Positions 1 to 8,294 of a stretch of DNA of 10,227 nucleotides are shown one piece after another. Under the pieces are notes generated by a model. That model ran no database searches. It saw nothing but the letters and a program-made list of their open reading frames with translations, and had not been told where the DNA came from. Origin of the DNA: Leclercia sp. UBA7405 (GTDB lineage: Bacteria > Pseudomonadota > Gammaproteobacteria > Enterobacterales > Enterobacteriaceae); the NCBI GenBank assembly GCA_002469605.1, contig DKMV01000366.1, positions 1 through 10,227 on the forward strand, given 5' to 3'. Position 1 is the stretch's first letter. Each line of letters opens with the position of its first letter. The position numbers and the translations under genes were made by a program.

Positions 1-803
1 ACTATTTTGAAATCCCGCCGGGGGAAGAGTGGGAATTTATTGCGGATGCCAACGATCCCAGCGTGCGTACCCTGAAGCAGCAGTACAGCGAGACCTGCAA
101 CTTTGCCTTTCAGCCGATAGTCGACCCGCTGGCGCGGGAAGTGGTGTCGCTGGAAGCGCTGATCCGCACCCCCACAGGCGGCCTGTCCCGCGACTGGTTT
201 GAAGGGCTGGTGGGGGATGAGGTGTACGATGCCGATCTTAAAAGCAAAAGCGTGGCCTTCGCCATGGCCCGCGCCCTGGGGATCGGCGAGCAGAGTCTCT
301 CGGTCAACCTGCTGCCGATGACGCTGGTGAAAATGCCCGATGCGGTGGGCTACCTGCTGCAGGAGATTGAAGCAAACGGGCTGGTTCCCGAGCAGATCGT
401 GGTGGAGTTCACCGAAGAGGAGGTTATCTCCCGTCTCGACGAATTCACCGGTGCGGTACGTGCCTTAAAAGCGGCGGGTATCGGCGTGGCTATCGACCAC
501 TTCGGCGGCGGTTTTGCCGGTTTGCTGCTGCTGGCCCAGTTCCAGCCTGACCGTATCAAGATTAACCGTGATCTGATCCGCGATGTGCATAAGAGCGGTC
601 CACGCCAGGCTATTTTGTTGGCTATCATCAAATGTTGTACAACTTTGGAAATACTGATCTCCGCGGTTGGCGTAGAGAAGCCGGAGGAGTGGATGTGGCT
701 CGAATCTGCCGGTGTTTCACAATTTCAGGGACACCTGTTTGCGAAGCCTGAACTGGCCGGGATCCCGCCGGTGGCGTGGCCTGAAAGAATTGAAGACAGG
801 TAA
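1..803 (+). CDS. bluF: BluF, blue-light/low-temperature BLUF-EAL anti-repressor (5' partial)
   Basis: This is the C-terminal part of the BLUF-EAL protein BluF (formerly YcgF). The reading frame is open from base 3, giving 266 visible residues; the family is about 400 residues, so the flavin-binding BLUF domain lies outside the window. The linker beginning YFEIP and the blocks NLLPMTLV, FTEEEVISR, AIDHFGGGFAGLLLL, VHKSGPRQAI and PEEWMWLESAG match E. coli BluF as I remember it. In E. coli, BluF does not degrade c-di-GMP but binds and releases the repressor BluR on blue light or cold. Here the EAL triplet (153-161), Asn (306-308), Lys (558-560) and Gln (726-728) are present. The second Asp of the usual DDFG motif is His (498-500), and the Glu of the usual AEGVE motif is Val (666-668). 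Enzymatic inactivity is therefore likely. The GTG at 63 is an internal codon, not the start. bluR follows on the same strand. Confidence 0.93.
   Translation, partial: YFEIPPGEEWEFIADANDPSVRTLKQQYSETCNFAFQPIVDPLAREVVSLEALIRTPTGGLSRDWFEGLVGDEVYDADLKSKSVAFAMARALGIGEQSLSVNLLPMTLVKMPDAVGYLLQEIEANGLVPEQIVVEFTEEEVISRLDEFTGAVRALKAAGIGVAIDHFGGGFAGLLLLAQFQPDRIKINRDLIRDVHKSGPRQAILLAIIKCCTTLEILISAVGVEKPEEWMWLESAGVSQFQGHLFAKPELAGIPPVAWPERIEDR
634..643. promoter_or_regulatory. Perfect GTTGTACAAC palindrome inside bluF
   Basis: A perfect 10-base palindrome containing TTGTACA, the half-site found twice (once with one change) between bluF and bluR. From memory, the MlrA site at csgD is TTGTACA-N12-TGTACAA, and BluR shares the MlrA recognition helix. 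It lies in the coding sequence, about 275 bases before the bluR start. It could be an auxiliary operator or coincidence. A binding role is inference. Confidence 0.3.
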
Positions 804-821
804 AAACGCGTCCATAAAAGA

Positions 822-860
822 GTTGTGCAAGTCTGCTGTACAACATTAGAGGTTGTACAG
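822..860. promoter_or_regulatory. Candidate BluR operator: three alternating TTGTACA-type half-sites
   Basis: Three 8-base elements begin exactly 15 bases apart: GTTGTGCA at 822-829, TGTACAAC at 837-844 and GTTGTACA at 852-859, alternating in orientation. The last two sit in a perfect 9-base inverted repeat (836-844 and 852-860, 7-base spacer). The first two form a second inverted repeat with one mismatch. From established knowledge, MlrA, the closest paralog of BluR, recognises TTGTACA half-sites at csgD. BluR in this window has the same helix-turn-helix core. I infer autoregulation of bluR. The spacing differs from the N12 arrangement recalled for MlrA, so the exact dimer geometry is uncertain. 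Confidence 0.5.
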
Positions 861-887
861 CCCGGCAAGATTCGTTACTTTGCAAAC

Positions 888-896
888 TGAATATAT
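888..896 (+). promoter_or_regulatory. Possible extended -10 of a bluR promoter
   Basis: TG-A-ATATAT resembles an extended -10 element, about 20 bases upstream of the bluR ATG. It would place the start of transcription near 903 with a short leader. No good -35 is visible, which is tolerable for an extended -10 promoter. The candidate operator would then lie just upstream of the -35 region. Weak evidence. Confidence 0.25.
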
Positions 897-917
897 CGAG
901 TAAAGCATGGGGAATTG

Positions 918-1658
918 ATGGCCTTTTACAGCATCGGCGAGGTAGCCGAACGGTGTGGCATAAATCCCGTCACGCTGCGCGCATGGCAGCGCCGGTACGG
1001 ATTACTCAAGCCGCAGCGAAGCGAAGGCGGTCATCGGCAGTTTGACGATGAGGACCTTAAGCGCATTGAGGAGATCAAGCGCTGGATTGAGCGTGGCGTA
1101 CCGGTAGGCAAAGTAAAAGCCCTTCTCGATCAGGAAAAAGGCCCCGAGCCGGGTGACTGGCATACGCTGCAGGAAGAGATGCTCAGTACGCTACGTCAGG
1201 TCAGCCCGGCTAAGCTGCGGATAAAAATCAACACCTTTTGCCAGCTCCACCCGGTGGATGCGCTAATCGACAACGTCTTTGAGCCGGTGCGGCAAATCCT
1301 CAGTCTTGACCACACCACGGCGCGCGTTATGTGCAGCCTGCTGGATGGCATTCTGATTGAGCATGCGGTCTCAAGCCTGAGCCAATCCCGCGCCAAAGCG
1401 GGCAGAGATGCGTTACTGATTGGCTGGAGTATTACAGACCGCACCCGCCTGTGGCTGGAAGCCTGGCGCCTGTCGCAGCGCGGCTGGCGCATTGACGTCT
1501 TTGCGGAACCGCTGGAGTTGCCCCATCCGGAGTTCTTTCCGGGGCAGCAGATCCTGGTCTGGGGCGGCGAGGCGTTATCTCCCGAACAACACCTGCAGCT
1601 GTCGCACTGGCAGAAGCAGGGCTACGCCATTACGGCGCATGGCGCAGCCGCGGGCTGA
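918..1658 (+). CDS. bluR: BluR, MerR-like repressor paired with BluF
   Basis: A 246-residue MerR-family regulator matching BluR (YcgE; 243 residues in E. coli). In E. coli it represses the ycgZ-ymgABC operon, which affects the Rcs system and biofilm matrix genes, and is removed from DNA by BluF under blue light or cold. Residues 1-70 are a winged helix-turn-helix; [20 protein letters not shown] at 15-34 is the recognition core shared with MlrA. The C-terminal part resembles the B12-binding-like domain of CarA/CarH-type regulators ([19 protein letters not shown]) but shows no DxHxxG cobalamin motif, so light sensing must come from BluF. I chose the ATG at 918 over the TTG at 915 because it agrees with the E. 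coli N-terminus (MAYYSIG) and sits five bases after GGGGA. MlrA is the alternative, but the BluF neighbour and overall sequence favour BluR. It ends 14 bases from the converging baeR stop. Confidence 0.93.
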   Translation: MAFYSIGEVAERCGINPVTLRAWQRRYGLLKPQRSEGGHRQFDDEDLKRIEEIKRWIERGVPVGKVKALLDQEKGPEPGDWHTLQEEMLSTLRQVSPAKLRIKINTFCQLHPVDALIDNVFEPVRQILSLDHTTARVMCSLLDGILIEHAVSSLSQSRAKAGRDALLIGWSITDRTRLWLEAWRLSQRGWRIDVFAEPLELPHPEFFPGQQILVWGGEALSPEQHLQLSHWQKQGYAITAHGAAAG

Positions 1659-1672
1659 CGCTTCCCCTCTGT

Positions 1673-2404
1673 TTAATTGCCGGGGCCTGACCTGCATGCG
1701 TCGGCTTCCCAGCGATAACCCACCCCATATACGGCGCGAATAAACGACTGTTCGGCATCCAGCGCTTCCAGTTTGCGCCGCAGGTTTTTAATGTGGCTGT
1801 CGATGGTACGGTCCGTCACTACCCGGTAATCGTCATACAGATGGTTAAGCAACTGCTCGCGGGAGAAGACTTTCCCCGGCTCGTAGGAGAGGGTTTTTAG
1901 CAGGCGGAACTCTGCCGGGGTGAGATCCAGCATTTTGCCGCGCCAGCTCGCCTGAAAACGGCTTTCGTCGATAACCAGCGGGCTTTGGGCATCCAGCACC
2001 TGCAGTTCGCGCTGTGGCTTGCAGCGGCGCAGAATGGTCTTCACGCGGGCCACCACTTCGCGGGGGCTGTAGGGTTTGCAGATATAGTCGTCGGCACCAA
2101 TTTCCAGCCCCAGCAGGCGGTCAATCTCTTCGATTTTGGCCGTCACCATCACAATGGGAACCTCGGAAAAACGGCGGATCTCCCGGCACAGGGTCAGGCC
2201 GTCGGTGCCCGGCAGCATCAGGTCCAGCAAAATTAAATCTGGCGGGGTCTGGCGCACGTAAGCCAGCACCTTATCGCCGTGGTTTATCAGCGATGGCGCG
2301 TAGCTTGCCGCCCGCAGATAGTCGATTAATAACTGCCCAAGCTTAGGCTCATCCTCCACGATCAGGATCCGTGGCGTGTTCTCATCAATGGGTAATTCAG
2401 TCAT
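1673..2404 (-). CDS. baeR: BaeR, OmpR-type response regulator of envelope stress
   Basis: A 243-residue response regulator, near-identical in the remembered alignment to E. coli BaeR (240 residues), with a slightly longer and different tail (RSGPGN). The receiver domain (about 12-125) has the acidic pair in VEDEP, the phospho-acceptor Asp61 in ILLDLMLPG, Thr88 and Lys110 ([10 protein letters not shown]). The C-terminal winged-helix domain (about 140-238) carries [12 protein letters not shown] and [15 protein letters not shown]. Phosphorylated by BaeS, BaeR activates mdtABCD-baeSR, acrD, spy and others in E. coli in response to envelope damage, indole, flavonoids and some metals. Its ATG overlaps the baeS stop by four bases, so it is probably translationally coupled. 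It is the last gene of the operon and faces bluR. Confidence 0.97.
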   Translation of the reverse strand: MTELPIDENTPRILIVEDEPKLGQLLIDYLRAASYAPSLINHGDKVLAYVRQTPPDLILLDLMLPGTDGLTLCREIRRFSEVPIVMVTAKIEEIDRLLGLEIGADDYICKPYSPREVVARVKTILRRCKPQRELQVLDAQSPLVIDESRFQASWRGKMLDLTPAEFRLLKTLSYEPGKVFSREQLLNHLYDDYRVVTDRTIDSHIKNLRRKLEALDAEQSFIRAVYGVGYRWEADACRSGPGN

Positions 2405-3804
2405 GCTTCTCTCGATAAATCGCGTTCCAGCGGTAGCTCTACTGTAATGCTAACCCCGCCAAAAGGCGAATGGGTGGCGCGCAGGGTGCCGCCGTGTGCT
2501 TCAACGATGTTCACGCAAATCGCCAGCCCCAGCCCGGAGCCGCCGCTGGCGCGATTACGCGAGCCTTCGGTACGGTAAAAGCGTTCAAACAGTCTGTTCA
2601 GCTGCTCGTCGGTCACCCCGGGCGCGGAATCGGCAAAGGTGAGGATAAAGCGGTTCTCTTCGCGCTTGCCGGAGATGCGCAGCGCGCCGCCGCTGTCGGT
2701 ATAGCGCAGGCTGTTTTCCAGCAGATTGTTGAAAAGCTGCATCAGGCGATCGCTGTCGCCAAAGACCACCGCCCGATCGGGCAGGGCGTGTTCAATGGTC
2801 AGGTTGCGGCTGGCGAAACGCTCCCGGAAGGCGCCGCTCGCCATCTCCAGAATATTAATTACATCCACCGGCGCTTTCTGGTAGGCCAGCGCCCCCTCGT
2901 CGGACATTGAGAGCTGGTGCAGATCGTTCACCAGCTTGGTGAGGGTGCCTACCTCCGCCTGCAGGGAGTTAACCGACTCCGGCGTAAACTGGCGTACCCC
3001 GTCCTGAATCGCCTCCAGCTCGCCGCGCAGCACCGCCAGCGGGGTGCGCAGCTCGTGGGAGATATCGGCCATAAAGTCCCGGCGCATCTGCTGATTTTTC
3101 TCCAGCGTGCTGGCGAGCTGGTTAAAATCCTGCGCCAGCTTGCCCAGCTCATCCTGGCTGCGGGTATCCACGCGGGTGGAGAAATCCCCCGCTGCCAGCT
3201 TGTGGGTGCCTTCTACCAGCCGTTTAACCGGTGCCAGCAGCCCGCGCGCCAGCGGGAAGGTGGCGAGGGCCGCCAGCAGGGTAGAGAGGGCGACAATCAG
3301 CCAGCTGGTCTGGCGTTGCTGGCGGTCGAAGTTAATATCGGTATTGCGCGTTAGCCGCTCAACCGGCGAGGCGATCACCCAGCCGACATTGACGCCGTCA
3401 ACCCGAATGGCCCGGCGGGTGCCGTCCGGCGGGATAGGCGCGCGCGGGCCCACCAGGGTGCGCATCTGCTGGTCGATTACCCAGAACTGGGTGCGCCAGC
3501 CGTGGGGCGGCATGCCGGGGCCGGGGCGGTCGTCATCGCTGTCGTGCTCCAGCGAGCGCAGGATCTGAAAAACAAAGCGGTCGTTGTTGCGTAAAAAGCG
3601 CCAGTTGCCGTGCAGGGCGTACTGCTCCGCCAGCGCGTCGCTCAGCCCCTGCAGCCGCTGTTCGTTTCCGTGTTTGATATAGTCGATAAAGCCGCGCTCA
3701 AAGCTCACCCGCACCGCCCAGTGCATGGTAATTAACAACACAATGCAGGTGGCGAAGATCGCCAGGAAGAGTTTGCCGGTAATGCCGGGGCGCCAGAACG
3801 TCAT
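2401..3804 (-). CDS. baeS: BaeS, envelope-stress sensor histidine kinase
   Basis: A 467-residue inner-membrane sensor kinase, the same length as E. coli BaeS and alike throughout. Layout: TM1 about residues 12-31, periplasmic sensor about 32-166, TM2 about 167-187, HAMP ([19 protein letters not shown] onward, about 185-237), HisKA with phospho-acceptor His250 ([13 protein letters not shown]), then the ATPase domain with N box (Asn364 in [12 protein letters not shown]), G1 (DSAPGV), F box (FERFYR) and G2 (GGSGLGLAI). All catalytic motifs are intact, so it should be active. TM2 carries Pro184 where I recall Leu in E. coli. The start overlaps the mdtD stop as ATGA and has a good AGGAG sequence. 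It phosphorylates BaeR, encoded next. Confidence 0.97.
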   Translation of the reverse strand: MTFWRPGITGKLFLAIFATCIVLLITMHWAVRVSFERGFIDYIKHGNEQRLQGLSDALAEQYALHGNWRFLRNNDRFVFQILRSLEHDSDDDRPGPGMPPHGWRTQFWVIDQQMRTLVGPRAPIPPDGTRRAIRVDGVNVGWVIASPVERLTRNTDINFDRQQRQTSWLIVALSTLLAALATFPLARGLLAPVKRLVEGTHKLAAGDFSTRVDTRSQDELGKLAQDFNQLASTLEKNQQMRRDFMADISHELRTPLAVLRGELEAIQDGVRQFTPESVNSLQAEVGTLTKLVNDLHQLSMSDEGALAYQKAPVDVINILEMASGAFRERFASRNLTIEHALPDRAVVFGDSDRLMQLFNNLLENSLRYTDSGGALRISGKREENRFILTFADSAPGVTDEQLNRLFERFYRTEGSRNRASGGSGLGLAICVNIVEAHGGTLRATHSPFGGVSITVELPLERDLSREA

Positions 3805-5216
3805 GGTTCTCTCCTTTTACGCCGGCTGATGACGGCGTTCTTGCTGGTATCATCCGGAACCCGGGCGAAAATAAGAGCCGGCAGGGCGATAATCACCGCC
3901 ATGCTGAGATAGGTGTATAAAAAGACCTGGTGAGCCACGGCGCTGTCCGCGTTCAGGCTGTGCTGACCGTACATCCCCAGCAGCAGGCCGGCGACGGTGA
4001 CCCCCACGCTCATGGAGAGCTGCATAATCATCGACAGCAGGCTGTTGCCGCTGCTGGCGAGGTTATCCGGCAGATCTTTTAGCGTCAGGGTATTCATGGA
4101 GGAGAAGCGCGTCGAGTTGATCACCCCCTGGAAGAAGAGCACCACCGGCAGGGCGTAGTACCAGCCCTGCAGGGCGACGGTCATAAACAGCAGGCTGATA
4201 ATCGCCAGCCCCAGGGTGGAGGCCACCAGCACCCGGCGATAGCCGAAGCGGTTCACCACCTGCACCACGATGCGCTTCATCCCCATACTGCCGAGCACCA
4301 TCGGGATCATCATCAGCCCGGCATGGAAGGGGGAAAAGCCGAGGCCAATCTGTAAAAAGACCGGAGTCATAAAGGGCAGCATGCCGCTACCGACGCGCCC
4401 GGCAAAGCTGCCCAGCAGCCCCAGGCGGTAGGTCTGATTGTTGAAAAGTGACAGGCTGAAGAGGGCGCGCTCGTTGCCCCGGGCATGCCACAGATACCAC
4501 AGAATCGATACCACACCGATGGCCACCAGCCCCGCAAGCGCAAGGGGAGAGATGCCGAGCCCTTTTTGCCCGTCCAGCGCCAGGGTCAGGGTCGCCATTC
4601 CCGCCGCCAGCAGGAAAAAGCCGAACAGATCGAAGCGTCGGGTCTGCATGGTGTAGTTGGGCATCAGCCAGAGAGTGGCGACGGCGCCGATAATGCCCAC
4701 CGGCAGGTTAATCAGGAAGATCCAGTGCCAGGAGGCATACTCCACCAGAATGCCTCCCAGCGCCGGGCCAAGCAGCGGGCCGACCTGGCCGGGCAGGGTG
4801 ACGAAGGTCATCGCCGCCATATACTGCGCCCGCGGGACGATCTTCATCACCGTCAGGCGCCCCACCGGCACCATCATGGCGCCGCCCACCCCCTGCAGCA
4901 TGCGGGACATCACCAGCTCATTGAGGGTGCTGGACTGGGCGCAAAACAGCGAGCCGGTGGTGAAGAGCACAATGGCGGTAAAGAAGATATTGCGCACGCC
5001 CACTTTGTCCGCCAGCCAGCCGCTGGCGGGCAGCATTACCGCCACCGTCAGCACGTAGGCGACGATCACCATGTGCATATGCAGCGGGCTCTCCCCCAGG
5101 CTTTTCGCCATTGAGGGGAGGGCGGTGTTCACGATGGTCGTATCCAGCGACTGCATAAAGAAGCCGAAGGCGACAATCCACAGTTGCCAGCGTACGTTAG
5201 CCGGAAGATCGGTCAT
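3801..5216 (-). CDS. mdtD: MdtD, 14-TM DHA2-family MFS exporter
   Basis: A 471-residue major facilitator of the DHA2 (14-helix) type, the same length as E. coli MdtD. Visible signatures: the early [13 protein letters not shown] motif at 24-36, motif [12 protein letters not shown] at 66-76, the motif-B-like [11 protein letters not shown] at 104-114, and antiporter motif [11 protein letters not shown] at 146-155 followed by [11 protein letters not shown]. The tail is basic (SRRKRREP). It is not part of the MdtABC pump and was not needed for its known drug resistance in E. coli. In Salmonella the ortholog was described as an iron-citrate exporter and named IceT, so substrate export of iron/citrate is a reasonable assignment here. 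Its ATG follows the mdtC stop directly, with only a weak AGG at 5221-5223, which suggests dependence on translation of mdtC. Confidence 0.96.
   Translation of the reverse strand: MTDLPANVRWQLWIVAFGFFMQSLDTTIVNTALPSMAKSLGESPLHMHMVIVAYVLTVAVMLPASGWLADKVGVRNIFFTAIVLFTTGSLFCAQSSTLNELVMSRMLQGVGGAMMVPVGRLTVMKIVPRAQYMAAMTFVTLPGQVGPLLGPALGGILVEYASWHWIFLINLPVGIIGAVATLWLMPNYTMQTRRFDLFGFFLLAAGMATLTLALDGQKGLGISPLALAGLVAIGVVSILWYLWHARGNERALFSLSLFNNQTYRLGLLGSFAGRVGSGMLPFMTPVFLQIGLGFSPFHAGLMMIPMVLGSMGMKRIVVQVVNRFGYRRVLVASTLGLAIISLLFMTVALQGWYYALPVVLFFQGVINSTRFSSMNTLTLKDLPDNLASSGNSLLSMIMQLSMSVGVTVAGLLLGMYGQHSLNADSAVAHQVFLYTYLSMAVIIALPALIFARVPDDTSKNAVISRRKRREP
3811..3815 (-). promoter_or_regulatory. baeS ribosome-binding site
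   Basis: AGGAG on the minus strand, six bases before the baeS ATG and located inside the 3' end of mdtD. It supports the ATG at 3804 and gives baeS its own initiation signal despite the ATGA overlap. Confidence 0.7.
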
Positions 5217-8200
5217 TTAGCCTGTTACCGTCTCTCTGTTTTTGCGCGTAAAACGAAGCCTCAGGCGGTCGAAGAAGAGATAGACCACCGGCGTGGTGTA
5301 AAGGGTCAGCAGCTGGCTCATCACCAGCCCGCCCACGATGGTGATCCCCAGCGGCTGGCGCAGTTCGGCCCCGTCACCGCTGGAGATAACCAGGGGCAGC
5401 GCGCCAAAGAGCGCCGCCAGGGTGGTCATCATAATCGGGCGGAAACGCAGCAGGCAGGCCTGGAAAATCGCCTCCTGGGGAGTGAGATTTCCGTTGCGCT
5501 GCGCCTCAAGCGCGAAATCCACCATCATGATGGCGTTCTTTTTCACGATACCTATCAACAGCATAATACCGATTAACGCAATCAGGCTGAAGGGGGCGCC
5601 AAACAGCTCCAGCGCCAGCAGCGCCCCCACCCCCGCCGAAGGGAGGGTGGAGAGGATGGTCAGCGGATGCACATAGCTCTCATAGAGCACCCCCAGCACG
5701 ATATAGACCGTGGCGATGGCTGCCAGAATCAGGATCACCTGGGAGTTCATCGTCTCCTGGAACACCTGCGCGGTGCCGGCAAAGCTGCCGCGCACGGTTG
5801 AGGGGACCCCAAGCTGGGTCATGGCGCGGTTGATCGCCTCGCTCGCCTCCGACAGCGACGCGCCGGCGGGGAGGTTAAAGGAGACGGTGGAGGCCGCCGA
5901 CAGCCCCTGATGGTTCACCGACAGCGGCGCGTTGGCCGGCTGCCAGCGGGCGAAGTACGAGAGCGGAATACTCTTGCCTTCGTTATTAATCACAAACATC
6001 TTGTCCAGCGCGCTGATGTCCTGGGTATAGCGGGGATCGACCTCCATCACCACCTTGTACTGGTTCAACGGCTGGTAGATGGTGGAGATCTGCCGCTGGC
6101 CGAAGGCGTTGTTCAGCAGGCTGTTGGCCGCCTCGACGCTGATCCCCAGCCGGGACATGGTTTCACGATCGTAGACCAGGTTCATCTCGGCGCCGTTGTC
6201 CTGCTGATCCGAGTTCACGTCCGCCAGCTGCGGCAGGGCCGCCAGCGCTTTGCGGATTTTTGGTTCCCACTCCCGCAGCGCCGCCAGATCGTCCGACAGT
6301 AGGGTGTACTGATAGCTGGCATTCGACTGGCGGCCGCCGACGCGGATATCCTGAACGGCCATCAAAAAGAGGTTGGCGCCCGGCTCTTTCGCCAGCTTGC
6401 CGCGCAGGCGGTCAATTACCTGCTGGGCGGTTTCACTGCGTTCGTCCCGGGATTTAAGAGCGATAAACATCATCCCGCTGTTAACCCGCGAGCCGCCGGT
6501 AAAACCGGTGACGTTATCCACTGCCGGATCTTCGCGGATGATCTTCATAAAGTCCTGCAGCTTGCCGCGCATCGCCTGGAAGGAGATGCTCTGGTCGGCC
6601 TGAATACCGCCCATCAGCGCGCCGGTATCCTGCTCCGGGAAGAAGGTTTTGGGGATGGTGATATACATCCAGACGTTGAGCGCAATGGTGCCAATCAGCA
6701 CCAGCCCGACCACCCGGGTATGGTTCAGCGCCCATTTCAGCGACTTGCCGTAGCCCGCCTGCAGGGCCATGAGTAAACGGCCAAAGCCGCGTGTGCGCGG
6801 CTGCTCGCGCGGCTTGCTGGATTTGAGCATCCAGCCGCACATCATCGGCGTTAACGTCAGCGACACCGCCAGCGAAATCCCTATCGCCACCGACAGCGTG
6901 ACGGCGAACTCCCGCAGCAGACGCCCCGGCAGGCCATCCATCAACAGCAGGGGCAGGAACACCGCCACCAGCGACAGGCTCATGGAGAGCACCGTAAAGC
7001 CCACCTCGCGCGAGCCCTGCAGCGCGGCCTGCAGCGGCTTCATGCCCGCTTCCAGGTGGCGGGAGATGTTCTCCAGCACCACGATGGCGTCATCCACCAC
7101 AAAGCCGGTGGCGATGGTCAGCGCCATCAGCGACAGGTTATTGAGGCTAAAGCCGCACAGGTACATGGCGGCGAAAGTGCCAATCAGCGAGACCGGCACC
7201 GCCACGGCCGGGATCAGCGTCGCCCGTCCGGAGCGCAGGAACAGGAACACCACCAGAATCACCAGCGCCACCGAGATAATCAGCGACTGCTCCACCTCTT
7301 CGAGCGAGGCGCGAATGGTGGGCGAGCGGTCCTGGGCGATTTGCAGATCGATAGCCGCCGGAATGGTCTCCTGCAGCTCCGGCAGGCGGGTGCGGATGCT
7401 GTTCACCGTCTCGATGATGTTGGCTTCCGGCAGCTTGCGGATCATCAGCAAAATAGCCGGTTTGGCGTTAGTCATCCCGGCGTTACGCACATCCTGCACC
7501 GAGTCGGTGACGCTTGCCACATCCCCCAGCCGCACCGCCGCACCGTTGTTGTAGTGGATGATTAACGGCTCATATTCGGCGGCGGTTTTCAGCTCATCGT
7601 TAGTCTGGATCTGCCAGCGGTGGCTGGCATCTTCGATAGCCCCCTGCGGCCGGCGCACGTTGGCGCTGCTGATGGCGCTACGCACGTCGTCCAGCGAAAC
7701 CCCCTGGTTGAACAGCGCCTGCGGGTTCAGCCCCACGCGCACCGCCGGCAGCGAGCTGCCCCCCACGGAGACATCCCCCACGCCGTCAATCTGGGCGATG
7801 GTCTGCGCCAGTTGGGTGGAGGCAAAGTCGTAGAGCTCCCCCTGGGAGTAGGTCTCCGAGGTGAGGGTTAAAATCATAATCGGCGAGTCGGAGGGGTTCG
7901 CCTTGCGATAGGTCGGGCGGCTCGGCATGCCGCTCGGCAGCAGGCTTTGCGCGGCGTTGATCGCCGCCTGCACGTCGCGGGCCGCGCCGTTGATATCGCG
8001 GTTAAAGTTGAACTCCAGAATGATGCGCGTGCTGCCAAGCGAGCTGCTGGAGGTCATCTCGTTGACCCCGGCGATCCGCCCGAGCGAACGCTCAAGGGGC
8101 GTGGCCACCGACGAGGCCATGGTCTCCGGCGAGGCGCCGGGCAGCGAGGCGCTGACCATAATCACCGGGAAATCCACCTGCGGCAGCGGGGCCACCGGCA

Positions 8201-8294
8201 GCAGCCGGAAGCCGAGCACGCCGCAAAGGGTGATGGCGAGCGAGATTAATATCGTCGCCACCGGGCGATAAATGAAGAGGGCGAAAAACTTCAC
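5217..8294 (-). CDS. mdtC: MdtC, RND multidrug pump subunit
   Basis: A 1025-residue RND (HAE1) transporter, the same length as E. coli MdtC and alike along its whole length. It pairs with MdtB as a B2C heterotrimer and works with MdtA and an outer-membrane channel to export bile salts, novobiocin and similar compounds. Visible: TM1 near the N-terminus ([16 protein letters not shown]), two periplasmic porter/docking regions, TM4 with proton-relay Asp401-Asp402 (GFVVDDAIV), and TM10 with Lys918-Lys919 ([10 protein letters not shown]). The start is GTG, which gives MKFFALF as in E. coli and directly follows the mdtB TAA; GAGGAG lies six bases upstream. Residue 453 is Asp (MDGLPG), where I recall Gly in E. 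coli. The TM4-TM6 coding segment closely resembles mdtB (see findings). Confidence 0.97.
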   Translation of the reverse strand: MKFFALFIYRPVATILISLAITLCGVLGFRLLPVAPLPQVDFPVIMVSASLPGASPETMASSVATPLERSLGRIAGVNEMTSSSSLGSTRIILEFNFNRDINGAARDVQAAINAAQSLLPSGMPSRPTYRKANPSDSPIMILTLTSETYSQGELYDFASTQLAQTIAQIDGVGDVSVGGSSLPAVRVGLNPQALFNQGVSLDDVRSAISSANVRRPQGAIEDASHRWQIQTNDELKTAAEYEPLIIHYNNGAAVRLGDVASVTDSVQDVRNAGMTNAKPAILLMIRKLPEANIIETVNSIRTRLPELQETIPAAIDLQIAQDRSPTIRASLEEVEQSLIISVALVILVVFLFLRSGRATLIPAVAVPVSLIGTFAAMYLCGFSLNNLSLMALTIATGFVVDDAIVVLENISRHLEAGMKPLQAALQGSREVGFTVLSMSLSLVAVFLPLLLMDGLPGRLLREFAVTLSVAIGISLAVSLTLTPMMCGWMLKSSKPREQPRTRGFGRLLMALQAGYGKSLKWALNHTRVVGLVLIGTIALNVWMYITIPKTFFPEQDTGALMGGIQADQSISFQAMRGKLQDFMKIIREDPAVDNVTGFTGGSRVNSGMMFIALKSRDERSETAQQVIDRLRGKLAKEPGANLFLMAVQDIRVGGRQSNASYQYTLLSDDLAALREWEPKIRKALAALPQLADVNSDQQDNGAEMNLVYDRETMSRLGISVEAANSLLNNAFGQRQISTIYQPLNQYKVVMEVDPRYTQDISALDKMFVINNEGKSIPLSYFARWQPANAPLSVNHQGLSAASTVSFNLPAGASLSEASEAINRAMTQLGVPSTVRGSFAGTAQVFQETMNSQVILILAAIATVYIVLGVLYESYVHPLTILSTLPSAGVGALLALELFGAPFSLIALIGIMLLIGIVKKNAIMMVDFALEAQRNGNLTPQEAIFQACLLRFRPIMMTTLAALFGALPLVISSGDGAELRQPLGITIVGGLVMSQLLTLYTTPVVYLFFDRLRLRFTRKNRETVTG
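6985..7131 (-). repeat. mdtC segment highly similar to mdtB (paralogous repeat, copy 1)
   Basis: These 147 bases match 10081-10227 at 123 positions by hand count (about 84%). They encode the TM4 region with the proton-relay aspartates and the loop after it. The next 60 bases into the gene fall to 44/60. Most differences are silent. Confidence 0.75.

Larger units (their letters stand above)
804..917. other. bluF-bluR intergenic region
   Basis: The 114 bases between the bluF stop and the chosen bluR start hold three half-sites of the TTGTACA type (822-860), a possible extended -10 (888-896) and a GGGGAA ribosome-binding sequence (909-914). I see no small ORF or RNA gene. The 9-base inverted repeat is not followed by a T-tract on the + strand, so it is a poor intrinsic terminator candidate for bluF. 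Confidence 0.6.

Noticed and set aside
206..213. Chi octamers: GCTGGTGG at 206-213 (+), and at 4223-4230, 4523-4530 and 6965-6972 on the minus strand
   Set aside because: Exact matches, but about as frequent as expected for a GC-rich enterobacterial genome, with no clustering that suggests a local role.
63..803. A complete 246-residue stand-alone EAL protein starting at the GTG at 63
   Set aside because: The frame is open to the window edge and the codons before 63 encode the conserved BluF linker (YFEIP...), so the gene begins outside the window.
836..860. Perfect 9-base inverted repeat as an intrinsic terminator of bluF
   Set aside because: It is followed by CCCGGCAAG, not a T-run; its half-site spacing and similarity to MlrA-type sites fit an operator better.
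915..917. TTG at 915 as the bluR start
   Set aside because: The adjacent ATG at 918 matches the known N-terminus and has better spacing from GGGGA.
1645..1657. Small inverted repeat CAGCC-GCG-GGCTG over the bluR stop as a terminator
   Set aside because: Only five base pairs and no T-run within the next several bases; chance in GC-rich sequence.
4485..5114. Long open frames antisense to mdtD, mdtC, baeS and mdtB (for example the 209-codon frame here and a 261-codon frame at 6769-7554)
   Set aside because: They are shadows of conserved genes on the other strand: low-complexity, His/Arg/Gln- or Ser-rich translations with no recognisable domains or good ribosome-binding sites.
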